A stretch of 64,000 nucleotides of DNA from Kribbella pratensis (GCF_004366075.1 NZ_SODU01000001.1:2997134-3061133); one strand, 5' to 3'. Numbered from the stretch's first letter, positions 25,408-34,052 are shown. The notes: generated by a model not told the origin, from the sequence alone. A program made the numbers and translations.

Positions 25408-26092
25408 TCGGCGCCTCCTCCAGTGCGGGCTTTCCGGCGCGGTAGAACAGCATGCCGGCCAGTGCGAGCAGTACTGGCAGACCGGCCGGCAGGAAAGGCG
25501 TTGCGATCAAGGCGATCACGACTCCCACGAGTGCCGCCGTACGGGTCGATCGATCCCGGAGAGCGGGCAGCACCAGCGCCAGCAACACCGCGGGGAACGC
25601 CGCGTCCAGTCCGAAGACATCGGTGTCGGTGATCACCGAGCCGGCCAGTCCACCGATCACGACCCCGATGTTCCAGCAGACGAAGATGCCGATCCCGCCG
25701 GCCCAGTACGCCGCCCGCCGCTGCTTCAGCTCGTCCTGCCTCATCGCGAACGCGACGTTCTCGTCGGTCATCAGGTGACTGCCCGGCCAGCGCCGCCAGC
25801 CGCTGCCGATCACGTCGCTGACCGCCAGCCCGAACGCGATGTGCCGGGTGTTCACCAGGAGTCCCGCGGCCATCGCCGCGATCGGGCTCCCGCCGGCCGC
25901 GACGATCCCGACGAACAGGAACTGCGACGCGCCCGCGAAGACCACGATCGACAGCAGGACCGGTACCCACAACGGCAGCCCGCCGCCGACGCTGATCGCG
26001 CCGTACGACAGCCCGACGACGCCGTCGGCCAGGCAGACCAGGCCGATGTCGCGGGCGAGTCCCCGATCGAGTGTTCGCCAGATCGAACGCAT
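25400..26092 (-). CDS. azlC: AzlC-family branched-chain amino-acid exporter
   Basis: A membrane protein of about 230 aa with six or more helices and the AzlC motifs VGLSYGAI, GASQFLFVG and NTRHIAFGL with MTDENVAFA. The ATG at 26092 or one at 26098 could be used; neither has a clear ribosome-binding site. The gene is divergent from an XRE-cupin regulator and a palindrome lies between them, suggesting local control. Exporter function with AzlD is known for the family. Confidence 0.87.
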   Translation of the reverse strand: MRSIWRTLDRGLARDIGLVCLADGVVGLSYGAISVGGGLPLWVPVLLSIVVFAGASQFLFVGIVAAGGSPIAAMAAGLLVNTRHIAFGLAVSDVIGSGWRRWPGSHLMTDENVAFAMRQDELKQRRAAYWAGGIGIFVCWNIGVVIGGLAGSVITDTDVFGLDAAFPAVLLALVLPALRDRSTRTAALVGVVIALIATPFLPAGLPVLLALAGMLFYRAGKPALEEAPNE

Positions 26093-26119
26093 GGGCATTA
26101 TGATGAACACCGCACGGAC

Positions 26120-26137
26120 CGTTCGTCAAGCCGAACG
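26120..26137. promoter_or_regulatory. Palindrome CGTTCG-N6-CGAACG, candidate operator
   Basis: Inverted repeat CGTTCG (26120-26125) and CGAACG (26132-26137) in the gap between azlC and the XRE-cupin gene. The position, about 25 bp before the regulator start and 28 bp before azlC, fits an operator for the adjacent regulator. Confidence 0.5.
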
Positions 26138-26161
26138 ATCAGACTGATGGAGCGAACAGCG

Positions 26162-26716
26162 ATGGATACCAAGGCGCCACTCGACGTGATTGCCACCTCC
26201 CTGCGCCGGCACCGGGCCCGCGCCGGGCTGTCCTTGACCGAGGTCGCGAAACGCGCCGGCGTCGCCAAGTCCACGCTGTCCCAGCTCGAGTCGGGCACCG
26301 GCAACCCGAGCGTCGAAACCCTGTGGGCGCTGGCCGTTGCGCTCGACACCCCGTTCGCCGCGCTGCTCGACCCGCCGCGCCCGAAGGTGCAGGTCATCCG
26401 GGCCGGCGAGGGTCCGGCGATCTACTCCGACCAGGCCGAGTACAGCGCCACGCTGGTCGCCTCCAGCCCGCCGAACGCGCGCCGCGACATCTATCGTATC
26501 GTCGCCGCCCCCGGCCCCGGCCGGAAGTCCGAGCCGCACATGCCCGGCGTCGTCGAGCACGTCATCCTCGGCTCGGGCCGTGCCCTGGTCGGCCCGCTCG
26601 ACGACCCGGTCGAACTCAACCCGGGCGACTACATCGCCTATCCGGGCGACCTTGCCCACGTCTTCCAGGCCCTCGAGGAAGGCACAGCGGCAACGCTCGT
26701 TTCTGAACACGTCTAG
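26162..26716 (+). CDS. XRE-family regulator with C-terminal cupin domain
   Basis: A 184-aa protein with an N-terminal helix-turn-helix (residues about 8-64, including LTEVAKRAGVAKSTLSQLESG) and a C-terminal cupin (about 105-180) that would bind a small ligand. This architecture commonly controls transport or amine and amino-acid metabolism. The ATG at 26162 has GGAG nine bases upstream; an ATG at 26147 is also possible. It is divergent from azlCD, the probable target. Confidence 0.88.
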   Translation: MDTKAPLDVIATSLRRHRARAGLSLTEVAKRAGVAKSTLSQLESGTGNPSVETLWALAVALDTPFAALLDPPRPKVQVIRAGEGPAIYSDQAEYSATLVASSPPNARRDIYRIVAAPGPGRKSEPHMPGVVEHVILGSGRALVGPLDDPVELNPGDYIAYPGDLAHVFQALEEGTAATLVSEHV

Positions 26717-27897
26717 CGCCGCTTCAGCTGCCACCCGAGGGCGAGCAGCGCGGTCCCGCCCGCCACGGCCGACACCACGGCGATCGCAGTCGGCAGCGAG
26801 TAGGCGTCACTCAGTAAGCCCGTCGAGATCGCGGTCGCGGCCACACCGAGGTACACGCACGTCAGGAAGGCCGCGGTCAGCTCACCACGCCGCCCACTCG
26901 GAGCGAGGTGATTGATCTCGGCCTGCGAACCGAAGTACGTCAACCCGAGTCCGGCGCCTGCGAAAACCGCGGCGACGACGACCAGGGCGAGCGACTTCGC
27001 CGGGAATGCGCTGACGAGTGCGGCCAGGCCGACGACGAGCGACAGCAGACCGGCAGGCTGAGCTCGGCGCGGCGACAGTTGCGCCCGGACGGAGACCGCC
27101 TGCACGGCGCAGGCGGCGGCCAGCATCATCGCCGCGACAGTGCCGAGCAACGCCAGGTTGTGGGTGTGCAGCAGCTGCGCGGTGTACGACGGAACGACGG
27201 ACAGGAAGAGTCCACCGGTCGCCCACACGGTCGCGGCGCTCAGGCTCGCCCGCGCGAAGTCGGCGCGGATCTCCGGCGGGACCGACGGACGCTGCGGCCG
27301 CCAGCGACCACCGACCGGCTCGCGCGGCAGTCGCGAGACGGCGATCGCGGTCACCACGGTGAGCACGAGTCCCACGCCGTACGGCAGTTGGCGTGGCGCC
27401 GGTGCCCACCCCGCAACGACACCGGCCACCAGCGGTCCGGCTGCGCTACCACCACTTTGTGCGAGCACGGTGGCCAACGCCGCCTTGCCACGATCGTCCT
27501 CTGGTTCGAGCTCCACGAGGGCGGCGGCCGCGGTTCCCGCAGTGGCGCCCAGGGCGATGCCCGCGGCGATCCGGCCGGCGAAGAGCCACGCGGTGTTCTG
27601 GGCCGCCGCGAGCAGAATCAGTCCGACGGCGCCGAGACCCAGCCCGCCGAGCAGCACCCGTTTCCGTCCGATCTGGTCCGACAACTGGCCGAACACGATC
27701 AGCGACGGGACCAGGACCGCCATGTACACGGCGAAGATCAGCGTCAGCTCGGTCCCGGAGAAACCGAACCGCTCCCGGTACACGCTGTACAGCGGCGTCG
27801 GCAGGTTCCCGTCCAGCAGCAGCACGAACAACGCCGCGGCCACCACCAGGAACGGCCCACGACGGCTCGTTCGGATCCGTTCGGCTGTTCCGGTCAT
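26713..27897 (-). CDS. MFS transporter, drug-efflux type
   Basis: A 394-aa major facilitator with about 12 membrane helices. The loop motif GQLSDQIGRKRVLLGG between helices 2 and 3 identifies an H+ antiporter of the DHA1 type. The N-terminus is short and basic. Substrate unknown. Its stop shares CTAG with the convergent XRE-cupin gene. A perfect AAACGA/TCGTTT palindrome lies about 32 bp upstream of its start. Confidence 0.88.
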   Translation of the reverse strand: MTGTAERIRTSRRGPFLVVAAALFVLLLDGNLPTPLYSVYRERFGFSGTELTLIFAVYMAVLVPSLIVFGQLSDQIGRKRVLLGGLGLGAVGLILLAAAQNTAWLFAGRIAAGIALGATAGTAAAALVELEPEDDRGKAALATVLAQSGGSAAGPLVAGVVAGWAPAPRQLPYGVGLVLTVVTAIAVSRLPREPVGGRWRPQRPSVPPEIRADFARASLSAATVWATGGLFLSVVPSYTAQLLHTHNLALLGTVAAMMLAAACAVQAVSVRAQLSPRRAQPAGLLSLVVGLAALVSAFPAKSLALVVVAAVFAGAGLGLTYFGSQAEINHLAPSGRRGELTAAFLTCVYLGVAATAISTGLLSDAYSLPTAIAVVSAVAGGTALLALGWQLKRR

Positions 27898-27928
27898 CCC
27901 GTTCGCGGTACCCGACCGGCATCACCGC

Positions 27929-27943
27929 AAACGACGATCGTTT
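27929..27943. promoter_or_regulatory. Palindrome AAACGA-N3-TCGTTT upstream of MFS gene
   Basis: A perfect inverted repeat with 3-nt spacer, 32 bp upstream of the MFS start (27897) on the minus strand, in the divergent gap. It is a candidate operator for an unidentified regulator. Confidence 0.35.
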
Positions 27944-27954
27944 CCGACTATCTG

Positions 27955-27962
27955 TAACGTTA
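27955..27962. promoter_or_regulatory. TAACGTTA palindrome, LacI-type operator candidate
   Basis: An eight-base perfect palindrome within TGTAACGTTAACTG, about 100 bp upstream of the secreted ricin-domain gene. LacI-family operators in actinomycetes often centre on AACGTT, which would fit sugar-responsive control, but no LacI gene is present locally. Confidence 0.3.
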
Positions 27963-28063
27963 ACTGCTCAGCTCTGGACATTTACGCGCAACTCTGCGCA
28001 TCATCGCTCCAGAGAGCTCTCTGACGAAGTCCCGCCCCACTTCGCTTGGAGGTAGCACCCCCT

Positions 28064-29140
28064 ATGAGACTCAAATCCTTACTGCTGTGCGCTCTTCTCG
28101 GCCTCGCCGCTGCCCTCGTTCCCGCTAGTGCGTCGGCCGTCGGCGTGACCCCCGGCACCTACGTCAACTACACGTTCGACACCGCGTCGCTCACCCAGGC
28201 CGAGTTCAAGATGACGATCAACGCCTCCCCCGGCCGCGCGAACGTCTACTGGGCCAACCAGTTCGGCTTCACCGGCGGCGACGTCGGCGGCTACACCGGC
28301 ATGCAGACGCACCGCGACGGCGGCGGCATGTTCCTGTACTCCCTCTGGAACTCGACAGCCTGGAAGGCCGGAGACGCAGGCACCTACTGCATCAAATTCC
28401 AGGAGGACGGCACCGGTGGCAGTTGCCGCCTCGACCAGGCCCCGACCGCCGGCCACACCTACGCATTCGCCGTCGCGAGCGAGGGCAGCGGCTGGTACGG
28501 CGTGACGGTCCGCGACCTCACCGCCGGTACGTCGTTCAAACTCGGCAGCCTGCAAACCGGCTCCGGGAACACGATCAGTACGTCGGGAATGGTCAGCTGG
28601 ACCGAGTACTTCGACTGGAACAACGACAAAGCCACCTGCGACGACGAGCCGTACTCGAAGCTGACGATGAGCGCGCCGACCAGCGGCAGCCTCACCGCGC
28701 ACTTCACCGGCACGTCGGAGAGCAGCGGCTGCGCCGCGGACAGCCAGGTCACGCTGAACGGATCGACCGCCGTCCAGGAGAACGGCATCGGCAACTCGGA
28801 CTCGGGTGACATCCGCGGCAGCGGCGGCTGCCTGGACGTCTCCGGCTCGGACGGTACGACGATCCTGCTGTACACCTGCACCGGCGGCAACAATCAGAAC
28901 TGGGTGCACGCGGAGAACTCCACGTTCCACGCCCTGTTCAGCTGCCTCGACGCGAGCGCGACCCAAGCCGGCACCGTGATCCTCTACAGCTGCCACGGCG
29001 GCACGAACCAGCAGTGGACACTGCCCGGCGACGGCACGATCCGGACCGGCGGCCGCTGCCTCACCGCACCAGCTGCCCTCGGCAACGCCGTGACCGTTGC
29101 CACCTGCAACAACTCGGCAGCGCAGCGCTGGACGGTCTGA
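28064..29140 (+). CDS. Secreted DUF3472-like protein with ricin B-type lectin domain
   Basis: A 358-aa precursor. The signal peptide spans residues 1 to about 25 (cleavage after ASA). Residues about 30-210 resemble DUF3472, with YTGMQTHRDGGGMFLYSLWNS. Residues about 250-358 form a beta-trefoil ricin-type lectin with repeats of GGCLDVSG, TGGNNQNW, SCLDAS and GGTNQQWT. It probably binds plant or fungal polysaccharide outside the cell. The start at ATG 28064 has GGAGGT ten bases upstream. A perfect terminator follows. Confidence 0.82.
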   Translation: MRLKSLLLCALLGLAAALVPASASAVGVTPGTYVNYTFDTASLTQAEFKMTINASPGRANVYWANQFGFTGGDVGGYTGMQTHRDGGGMFLYSLWNSTAWKAGDAGTYCIKFQEDGTGGSCRLDQAPTAGHTYAFAVASEGSGWYGVTVRDLTAGTSFKLGSLQTGSGNTISTSGMVSWTEYFDWNNDKATCDDEPYSKLTMSAPTSGSLTAHFTGTSESSGCAADSQVTLNGSTAVQENGIGNSDSGDIRGSGGCLDVSGSDGTTILLYTCTGGNNQNWVHAENSTFHALFSCLDASATQAGTVILYSCHGGTNQQWTLPGDGTIRTGGRCLTAPAALGNAVTVATCNNSAAQRWTV

Positions 29141-29150
29141 AACAGCACAA

Positions 29151-29177
29151 CGCCCGGGACCACAGTGGTCCCGGGCG
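29151..29177. terminator. Bidirectional terminator hairpin
   Basis: CGCCCGGGACCA at 29151-29162 pairs perfectly with TGGTCCCGGGCG at 29166-29177 around a CAGT-type tip. It lies between the convergent lectin and DUF574 methyltransferase genes. The symmetry lets it work on both strands. Confidence 0.85.
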
Positions 29178-29190
29178 TCGCGACGTACGG

Positions 29191-30021
29191 TCAGATCTTG
29201 CGGCCGACCGCGCCGACGATGCACTCCTCCACCTGGTTCAGCGGCTTGAGCCGCGGACCGTCCGGCCACCAGTCGTCGCAGAGCACCAGGCCCGGGGCAA
29301 CGAGCTCCTGGCCGGGGAAGAACTCCATCAGTTCCGCGCGGGTGCGGAACCTACCGCTGCCCATCGGGCTGTGGATGAACTTGTCCTCCATCTTCCGGGC
29401 GACCTCGGAGTGTTCCGGCGTCTCCGGGTTGAAGAAGTGCGACACCACCGTGTACGACCCGGGCACCACCGCGTCGACGTACTTCTGCATGATCTGCGCG
29501 CCTTCGGTGCCGATGTAGTGGTGCAGCGTGCCGTTCTGGATCACGGCGATCGGCTCGTTGAAGTCGAGGAAGCTGCGCACCTCGTCGTTGGACAGCACCT
29601 CGTCGGGGTCGAAGATGTCGGCGCTGACGAACAGCGTGTTCTCGTTCTCCTCGAGCAGCGCGCGGCCGTGCGCGAGCACCACCGGGTCGTTGTCGATGTA
29701 GAGCACCTTGGCCTCGGGCTGGATCCGCTGCACGATCTGGTGGGTGTTCTCGGCGGTCGGCAGACCGGACCCGCAGTCGAGGTACTGCGTCATACCCGCC
29801 TGGCCGGCCAGGAACCGGCAGGCACGGATCAGGAAGTTCCGGTTCGACTTGGCCAGGTCCTGGGCCTGCGGCGCGGCAGCCTGGACCCCGCGCAGTACCT
29901 CGCGGTCGACCTCGAAGTTGTCCTTGCCGCCCAAGAAGGCGTCGTACACGCGGGCGATACTGGCCCGGGAGGTGTCCACGCCGACCGGGATCGAACTGGG
30001 TGCCTTGGTGGCGTCGACCAT
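29191..30021 (-). CDS. DUF574-family SAM-dependent methyltransferase (Methyltransf_19)
   Basis: A 276-aa protein of the actinomycete-specific DUF574 group. Typical segments are ARVYDAFLGGKDNFEVD at the N-terminus, YLDCGSGLPT as SAM motif I, VLYIDNDPVVL as motif II and a terminal DDWWPDG. The substrate is unknown. It is divergent from an XRE-DUF5753 regulator across 164 bp, a pairing frequent in actinomycetes. Confidence 0.88.
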   Translation of the reverse strand: MVDATKAPSSIPVGVDTSRASIARVYDAFLGGKDNFEVDREVLRGVQAAAPQAQDLAKSNRNFLIRACRFLAGQAGMTQYLDCGSGLPTAENTHQIVQRIQPEAKVLYIDNDPVVLAHGRALLEENENTLFVSADIFDPDEVLSNDEVRSFLDFNEPIAVIQNGTLHHYIGTEGAQIMQKYVDAVVPGSYTVVSHFFNPETPEHSEVARKMEDKFIHSPMGSGRFRTRAELMEFFPGQELVAPGLVLCDDWWPDGPRLKPLNQVEECIVGAVGRKI

Positions 30022-30185
30022 CAGTGAACCTCGCAGAGAGTAATCGGGAAGTCTGTTCGACCGACTCTACCGAGAGTACGGCGCGCTGAACACACCGTGT
30101 CGGCACGTGCGGTATGGACATATTCACGACCCGTTATGAAATGATCAGCTGCTGCAACCGAACCGCTGCTGCTGGGAGGCCAGAG

Positions 30186-31064
30186 GTGACCGAGCCGGAG
30201 GCGTACGGCGGCCCGACCGCTCTGCGCATCGTGCTCGGTGTGCACCTGCGCCGGCTTCGCGAGGCCGCCAAGGTCAGCCGCACCGATGCGGGCTGGGCGA
30301 TCCGCGGCTCGGAGTCCAAGATCAGCCGCCTGGAGCTCGGCCGGGTCGGGTTCAAGGTCCGCGACGTCGACGACCTGCTGACGCTGTACAAGCTCGAGGA
30401 CCCGGAGGAACGCGACCGGCTGCTCACGCTGGCCCGCGACGCGAACAATCCGGGGTGGTGGCAACGGTACGACGACCTGACGCCGCAGTGGTTCCACTCC
30501 TACCTCGGCCTGGAGATGGCGGCCGATCTGATTCGTACGTTCGAGCTGCAGTTCGTGCCGGGTCTGCTGCAGACGCCGGACTACGCGCGGGCCGTCATCC
30601 AACTCGGCCGGCAGGACCAGCCGTTGTCGCGGGCCGAGCAGGATCGCCTTGTTTCGTTGCGGATGGGCCGCCAGGAAGTGTTGACGCGGCAACGACCCGC
30701 GCGGCTGTGGGCGGTGATCGACGAGGCGGTACTGCGACGTCCGATCGGCAGCCGCGAGATCCTCAAGGCCCAGCTGGAGTTCCTGATCGAGGCGGCGCGC
30801 CGGCACAACGTGACGCTGCAGATCATCCCGTTCGACAAGGGCGGATACACCGCGACCGGCGGCGCGTTCACACTGCTCCGGTTCAACGACGCCGACCTCC
30901 CGGACATCGTCTACATCGAGCATCTGACCAGCGCGGTCTACCTCGACAAGCGCGAAGAGCTGGACACGTACGTCGTCACCATGGACGCCGTGTCGATCAC
31001 CGCGGCCCAGCCGCGCGAGACCGAATCCATTCTCCGCAAGGCGATCGAGAACCTCGACCGCTAA
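30186..31064 (+). CDS. XRE-family regulator with DUF5753 domain
   Basis: A 292-aa protein. An N-terminal helix-turn-helix (about 15-75) includes the motif ESKISRLELGR, and a C-terminal DUF5753 domain has FVPGLLQTPDYARAV and AVIDEAVLRR. Such proteins regulate development and secondary metabolism in actinomycetes and often act with a DUF397 partner, which is not seen here. GTG 30186 is chosen because GGAGG lies 7-8 bases upstream; a longer frame reaches 30114. Its TAA stop overlaps the TAG of the convergent HxlR gene within CTAA (31061-31064). Confidence 0.88.
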   Translation: MTEPEAYGGPTALRIVLGVHLRRLREAAKVSRTDAGWAIRGSESKISRLELGRVGFKVRDVDDLLTLYKLEDPEERDRLLTLARDANNPGWWQRYDDLTPQWFHSYLGLEMAADLIRTFELQFVPGLLQTPDYARAVIQLGRQDQPLSRAEQDRLVSLRMGRQEVLTRQRPARLWAVIDEAVLRRPIGSREILKAQLEFLIEAARRHNVTLQIIPFDKGGYTATGGAFTLLRFNDADLPDIVYIEHLTSAVYLDKREELDTYVVTMDAVSITAAQPRETESILRKAIENLDR

Positions 31065-31552
31065 CGCGGCTGTGCGCCCGGCCCGGGGCGGAAGGCAACT
31101 TCACGCGGGGTCGGCTCGTGGCCGGCCTCGCACCGCATGACCACTGTGACGCGCTCACCGCAGTCGCCGCGATGGCGCGGCTCGATCGGCGGGCCGGAGT
31201 CGAGCGGCAGGTACTGGTCGGCCCACTGGATCATTGCCACCAGCACCGGGTAGAGATCGAGCCCCGCCTGGGTCAGCCGGTACTCCGAGCGTTCGCGCTG
31301 ACCGGGCAGGCGGTACGGGTGGCGGCGGATCAGACCGCGCTCGATCAACGCGGCGAGCCGCTCGGTGAGAACCTGGCGCGGCACGCCGGCCCGCGCCCGG
31401 ATGTCCTCGAACCGCCGGACACCGACGAAGACCTCGCGCAGGACGTGAAAAGTCCACTTGTCGCCGAGGATGTCCATCGTCCGGGAGATCGTGCAGTTCT
31501 CCGTGGACCAGCTCATCGCCTCCGGCACCTGTTCACTGACTGCCGTGCTCAT
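31061..31552 (-). CDS. HxlR-family transcriptional regulator
   Basis: A 163-aa winged-helix protein. The HxlR signature CTISRTMDILGDKWTFHVLREVF lies at about residues 20-42, including the conserved cysteine that senses electrophiles or redox in some homologues. It is followed by RFEDIRARAGVPRQVLTERL (recognition helix). Start ATG 31552 is preferred over an upstream frame extension. It is divergent from the GNAT gene, with 56 bp between them. Confidence 0.85.
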   Translation of the reverse strand: MSTAVSEQVPEAMSWSTENCTISRTMDILGDKWTFHVLREVFVGVRRFEDIRARAGVPRQVLTERLAALIERGLIRRHPYRLPGQRERSEYRLTQAGLDLYPVLVAMIQWADQYLPLDSGPPIEPRHRGDCGERVTVVMRCEAGHEPTPREVAFRPGPGAQPR

Positions 31553-31608
31553 GTGAACCAGCATAAGTCCGCTTGACAGACTCAGCCAAGTGGAGCAAGG
31601 CTGAATCC

Positions 31609-32184
31609 GTGAACCAGACTCAGACGAGACCGCCACTCGTCCGCCGCGCCGGCGAACCCGACGCGGACGAACTGGCGAGGATGTTGTCCGGGCTGACGGA
31701 CCTCAGCCGCTACTTCCGGTTCCAGACCGCGATCGGTACGCCGCCACGCCAGGCGTTGCTGCTGCGGATGCTGTGCCCGACCGGCGCCGCCTTCGTCGCG
31801 ACCCGCGACGAGACGATCGTCGGCCATGCGATGTGGGCCTGGGCACCCGGTGAATCGACCGCCGAACTAGCGGCCGTGATCGCCGAGGACGACCAGCGGC
31901 GCGGCCTCGGCATCCGAATGCTCTCCATCGCCGCCGCCGACGCGATCGAGGCCGGCGCGACCCACTTCCTGTTCGTGGTCAGCGCCGCCAACGACCGCTC
32001 CCTCCGCATGCTCCGCCGCCGCTGGCCCAACGCAACAGTAGAACGCGACGGCGCCCTACTGACCTTCGTAACCCCCGCCCGCCTACCAAGCCACCCGAAA
32101 GAATCCCTGGATGCAGTCCACGAGCAAGTCGAGCATCTCAACCGCGACCTCCGACGAATGGACGACGCACTACCGGCGCTCTAG
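31609..32184 (+). CDS. GNAT-family N-acetyltransferase
   Basis: A 191-aa acetyltransferase-like protein. The acetyl-CoA binding loop is RRGLGIRM near residue 103, following the beta-4 strand ELAAVIAEDD. The N-terminal region LVRRAGEPDADEL and a C-terminal extension after about 160 are unusual for a minimal GNAT domain. GTG 31609 is the most likely start; a TTG 36 bp upstream would extend it. Acceptor unknown. It is divergent from HxlR. Confidence 0.78.
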   Translation: MNQTQTRPPLVRRAGEPDADELARMLSGLTDLSRYFRFQTAIGTPPRQALLLRMLCPTGAAFVATRDETIVGHAMWAWAPGESTAELAAVIAEDDQRRGLGIRMLSIAAADAIEAGATHFLFVVSAANDRSLRMLRRRWPNATVERDGALLTFVTPARLPSHPKESLDAVHEQVEHLNRDLRRMDDALPAL

Positions 32185-32561
32185 CACGAGGGATTGTTGT
32201 CTGCCCACGCGGTGCGGTCACCACGGCCGCGAATGGCGGGCTATTTCGCCGACGGCCTGAAACGACCGGCCAGCGGTCACGTAGCCCGCCGGAAGCAGGC
32301 GCTCCTGTCCGGTGTACGGGTCCGGGGTCGTGCGACAGCCAGCGGTGAGTGGGCACCTGGTATTACCTGTCCCCAGTCACCAGCGCCTGTCCCCACTCCC
32401 CCACCCGCTCCCGGCCGTCGCCGCAACCGGTGAGCGACCCCTGTCGCGCAGACGACGGGTTCTCCTGATGGCGCTCCTCGCGCTCCGGTGTGCAGAACAC
32501 CCGCCTGGCCCGGGATCGCGCTGTGGGTGGGCGCGGCGCATAGTGCTGTGTGGGACGGGCC
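32185..32561. other. Gene-free stretch with several inverted repeats
   Basis: 377 bp between the GNAT stop and the epoxide hydrolase stop. Small open frames are present but have low-complexity Pro/Arg composition and no ribosome-binding sites. Structure is evident. GGCGGGCTA (32235-32243) pairs with TAGCCCGCC (32282-32290). GACAG...GGTGA (32334-32348) pairs with TCACC...CTGTC (32377-32391) around a GTGGGC/CCCCAG stem. CAGGCGCT near 32296 is complementary to AGCGCCTG at 32382. A structured RNA, terminator cluster or eroded repeat are all possible. Confidence 0.55.
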
Positions 32562-33686
32562 CTAGCGGAGCAGGCGGAAGAATGTGCGGATGTCGTTGAC
32601 GAGTAGGGCGGGGGCTTCTAGGGCGGCGAAGTGGCCGCCTTGGGTGAATTCTGACCAATGGACGATGTGGTGTTGGCGGTCCAGTACCCGCCGGATTGCT
32701 GGGTCGGTTGGGAAGACGGCGACGCCTGTCGGCACGCCCGGGGTCAGGTCGTCGGCTGCCTGCCGGTTCTCGTAGTACAGGTTGGCGGAGGTTGCGCTGG
32801 TGTTGGTGAACCAGTAGATCGAGACGTTCGTGAGCAGGTGATCGAGGTCGATCGCGTCCTCGGGCAGTTCGCGTGCCGGGTCGGTCCACTCCCAGAACTT
32901 CTCGAGAATCCACGCCAACTGTCCAACAGGCGAGTCGCTCAGCCCGAACGACACCGTCTGCGGCCGAGTCCCCTGCAACTCGGCGTACCCGGTGCCGACC
33001 GCACGCAACCGCTCAGCCGCCGCAAGCCGCTCGCGCTCAACGTCGTTCAACTGCTCGCGATCACCCGGTTCGAGGGCCGGATACGCCAGTCCCCCATTGA
33101 TGTGTACGCCGACCACGTGCGCCGGATCCACCTGTCCCACAAGGGGCGAGACAACGGATCCAGTGTCGCCGCCTTGCGCGCCGTACCGCTCGTACCCGAG
33201 GCGACGCATCAGCTCCGCCCATGCACGAGCGATCCGCGCGTGATTCCAGCCGGACGTCAACGGCACCGAGAACCCGTGCCCCGGCACGGACGGCGCGACG
33301 ACGTGGAAGGCGTCGCGCGGATCCCCGCCGTACGCCGCCGGATCGGTCAGCGGCCCGAGCACTTCCAGGAACTCGGCCACGGATCCCGGCCACCCGTGCG
33401 TGAGCACCAACGGCAACGCATCCGGCTCGGCCGATCGCACGTGCAGGAAGTGAATCGTCTGCCCGTCGATCTCGGTCGTGTACTGCGGATGCTCGTTGAG
33501 CCGTGCTTCCCAGGCCCGCCAGTCGTACGCCGCCCACCGCTCGACCACCCGCCGCAAATACCCGACCGGCACGCCGCGCTCCCACCCGTGCCCCGGTAGT
33601 TGGCGAACCCAACGAACCCGCTCCAGCCGGCCACACAGATCCGCAAGCTCCGCGTCCGGCACCGCAATCCGGAACTCAGAGATCAT
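32562..33686 (-). CDS. Epoxide hydrolase (EHN-type alpha/beta hydrolase)
   Basis: A 374-aa enzyme with an N-terminal EHN domain (residues about 1-105) and an alpha/beta-hydrolase fold. The oxyanion-hole motif HGWPGS is at 97-102, the nucleophile Asp174 in QGGDTGS, and the catalytic His near 353 in GGHFAALE. These features match juvenile-hormone-type or microsomal-like bacterial epoxide hydrolases that open epoxides to diols. The stop at 32562 borders the gene-free stretch. It overlaps the glyoxalase gene by 11 bp. Confidence 0.9.
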   Translation of the reverse strand: MISEFRIAVPDAELADLCGRLERVRWVRQLPGHGWERGVPVGYLRRVVERWAAYDWRAWEARLNEHPQYTTEIDGQTIHFLHVRSAEPDALPLVLTHGWPGSVAEFLEVLGPLTDPAAYGGDPRDAFHVVAPSVPGHGFSVPLTSGWNHARIARAWAELMRRLGYERYGAQGGDTGSVVSPLVGQVDPAHVVGVHINGGLAYPALEPGDREQLNDVERERLAAAERLRAVGTGYAELQGTRPQTVSFGLSDSPVGQLAWILEKFWEWTDPARELPEDAIDLDHLLTNVSIYWFTNTSATSANLYYENRQAADDLTPGVPTGVAVFPTDPAIRRVLDRQHHIVHWSEFTQGGHFAALEAPALLVNDIRTFFRLLR

Positions 33687-34023
33687 GCGCCCGCTCGTGC
33701 AGCGGCTCGTACAACCCGACCTCGCCCCCGCCCGGCAATCGGAACGCCGTCAGCACACCCCACTGCTGCCGCTCGACCGGTCGCACGAACTCCACGCCGC
33801 GCACGGACAGGTCTGCCATCGTCTGCTCGAGGTTGTCGCACATCAGCAGCAGCTCGTGCGCGCCGACCTCCGCCGGATGCATCGCGACCTCGGCCGGTGG
33901 CAGCTTGAAGATCAGCCAGCCGTGGCCCGCGTCCACGGACGGGTACTCCAGCACGTCCCGGAAGAAGGCGCGGTCCGCGTCGGCGTCGGTGGTGTAGATG
34001 ATCACATGCGCTCCGTTGATCAT
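33676..34023 (-). CDS. Glyoxalase/bleomycin-resistance superfamily protein
   Basis: A 115-aa vicinal oxygen chelate protein with the start INGAHVIIYTTDADAD, VGAHELLLMC and C-terminal GGGEVGLYEP. Potential metal ligands are the N-terminal His, the central His of GAHEL and the terminal Glu. ATG 34023 is chosen over a longer upstream frame. Its stop is inside the start region of the epoxide hydrolase gene, so the two are coupled. Detoxification is a plausible shared role. Confidence 0.82.
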   Translation of the reverse strand: MINGAHVIIYTTDADADRAFFRDVLEYPSVDAGHGWLIFKLPPAEVAMHPAEVGAHELLLMCDNLEQTMADLSVRGVEFVRPVERQQWGVLTAFRLPGGGEVGLYEPLHERAHDL

Positions 34024-34052
34024 CTTCAGCACTGTAGCCGGGAATACCGACA

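Noticed and set aside
32194..32599. Small open frames on both strands in the gap after the GNAT gene
   Set aside because: Arg/Pro-rich low-complexity translations, no start signals, and the DNA is dominated by inverted repeats.
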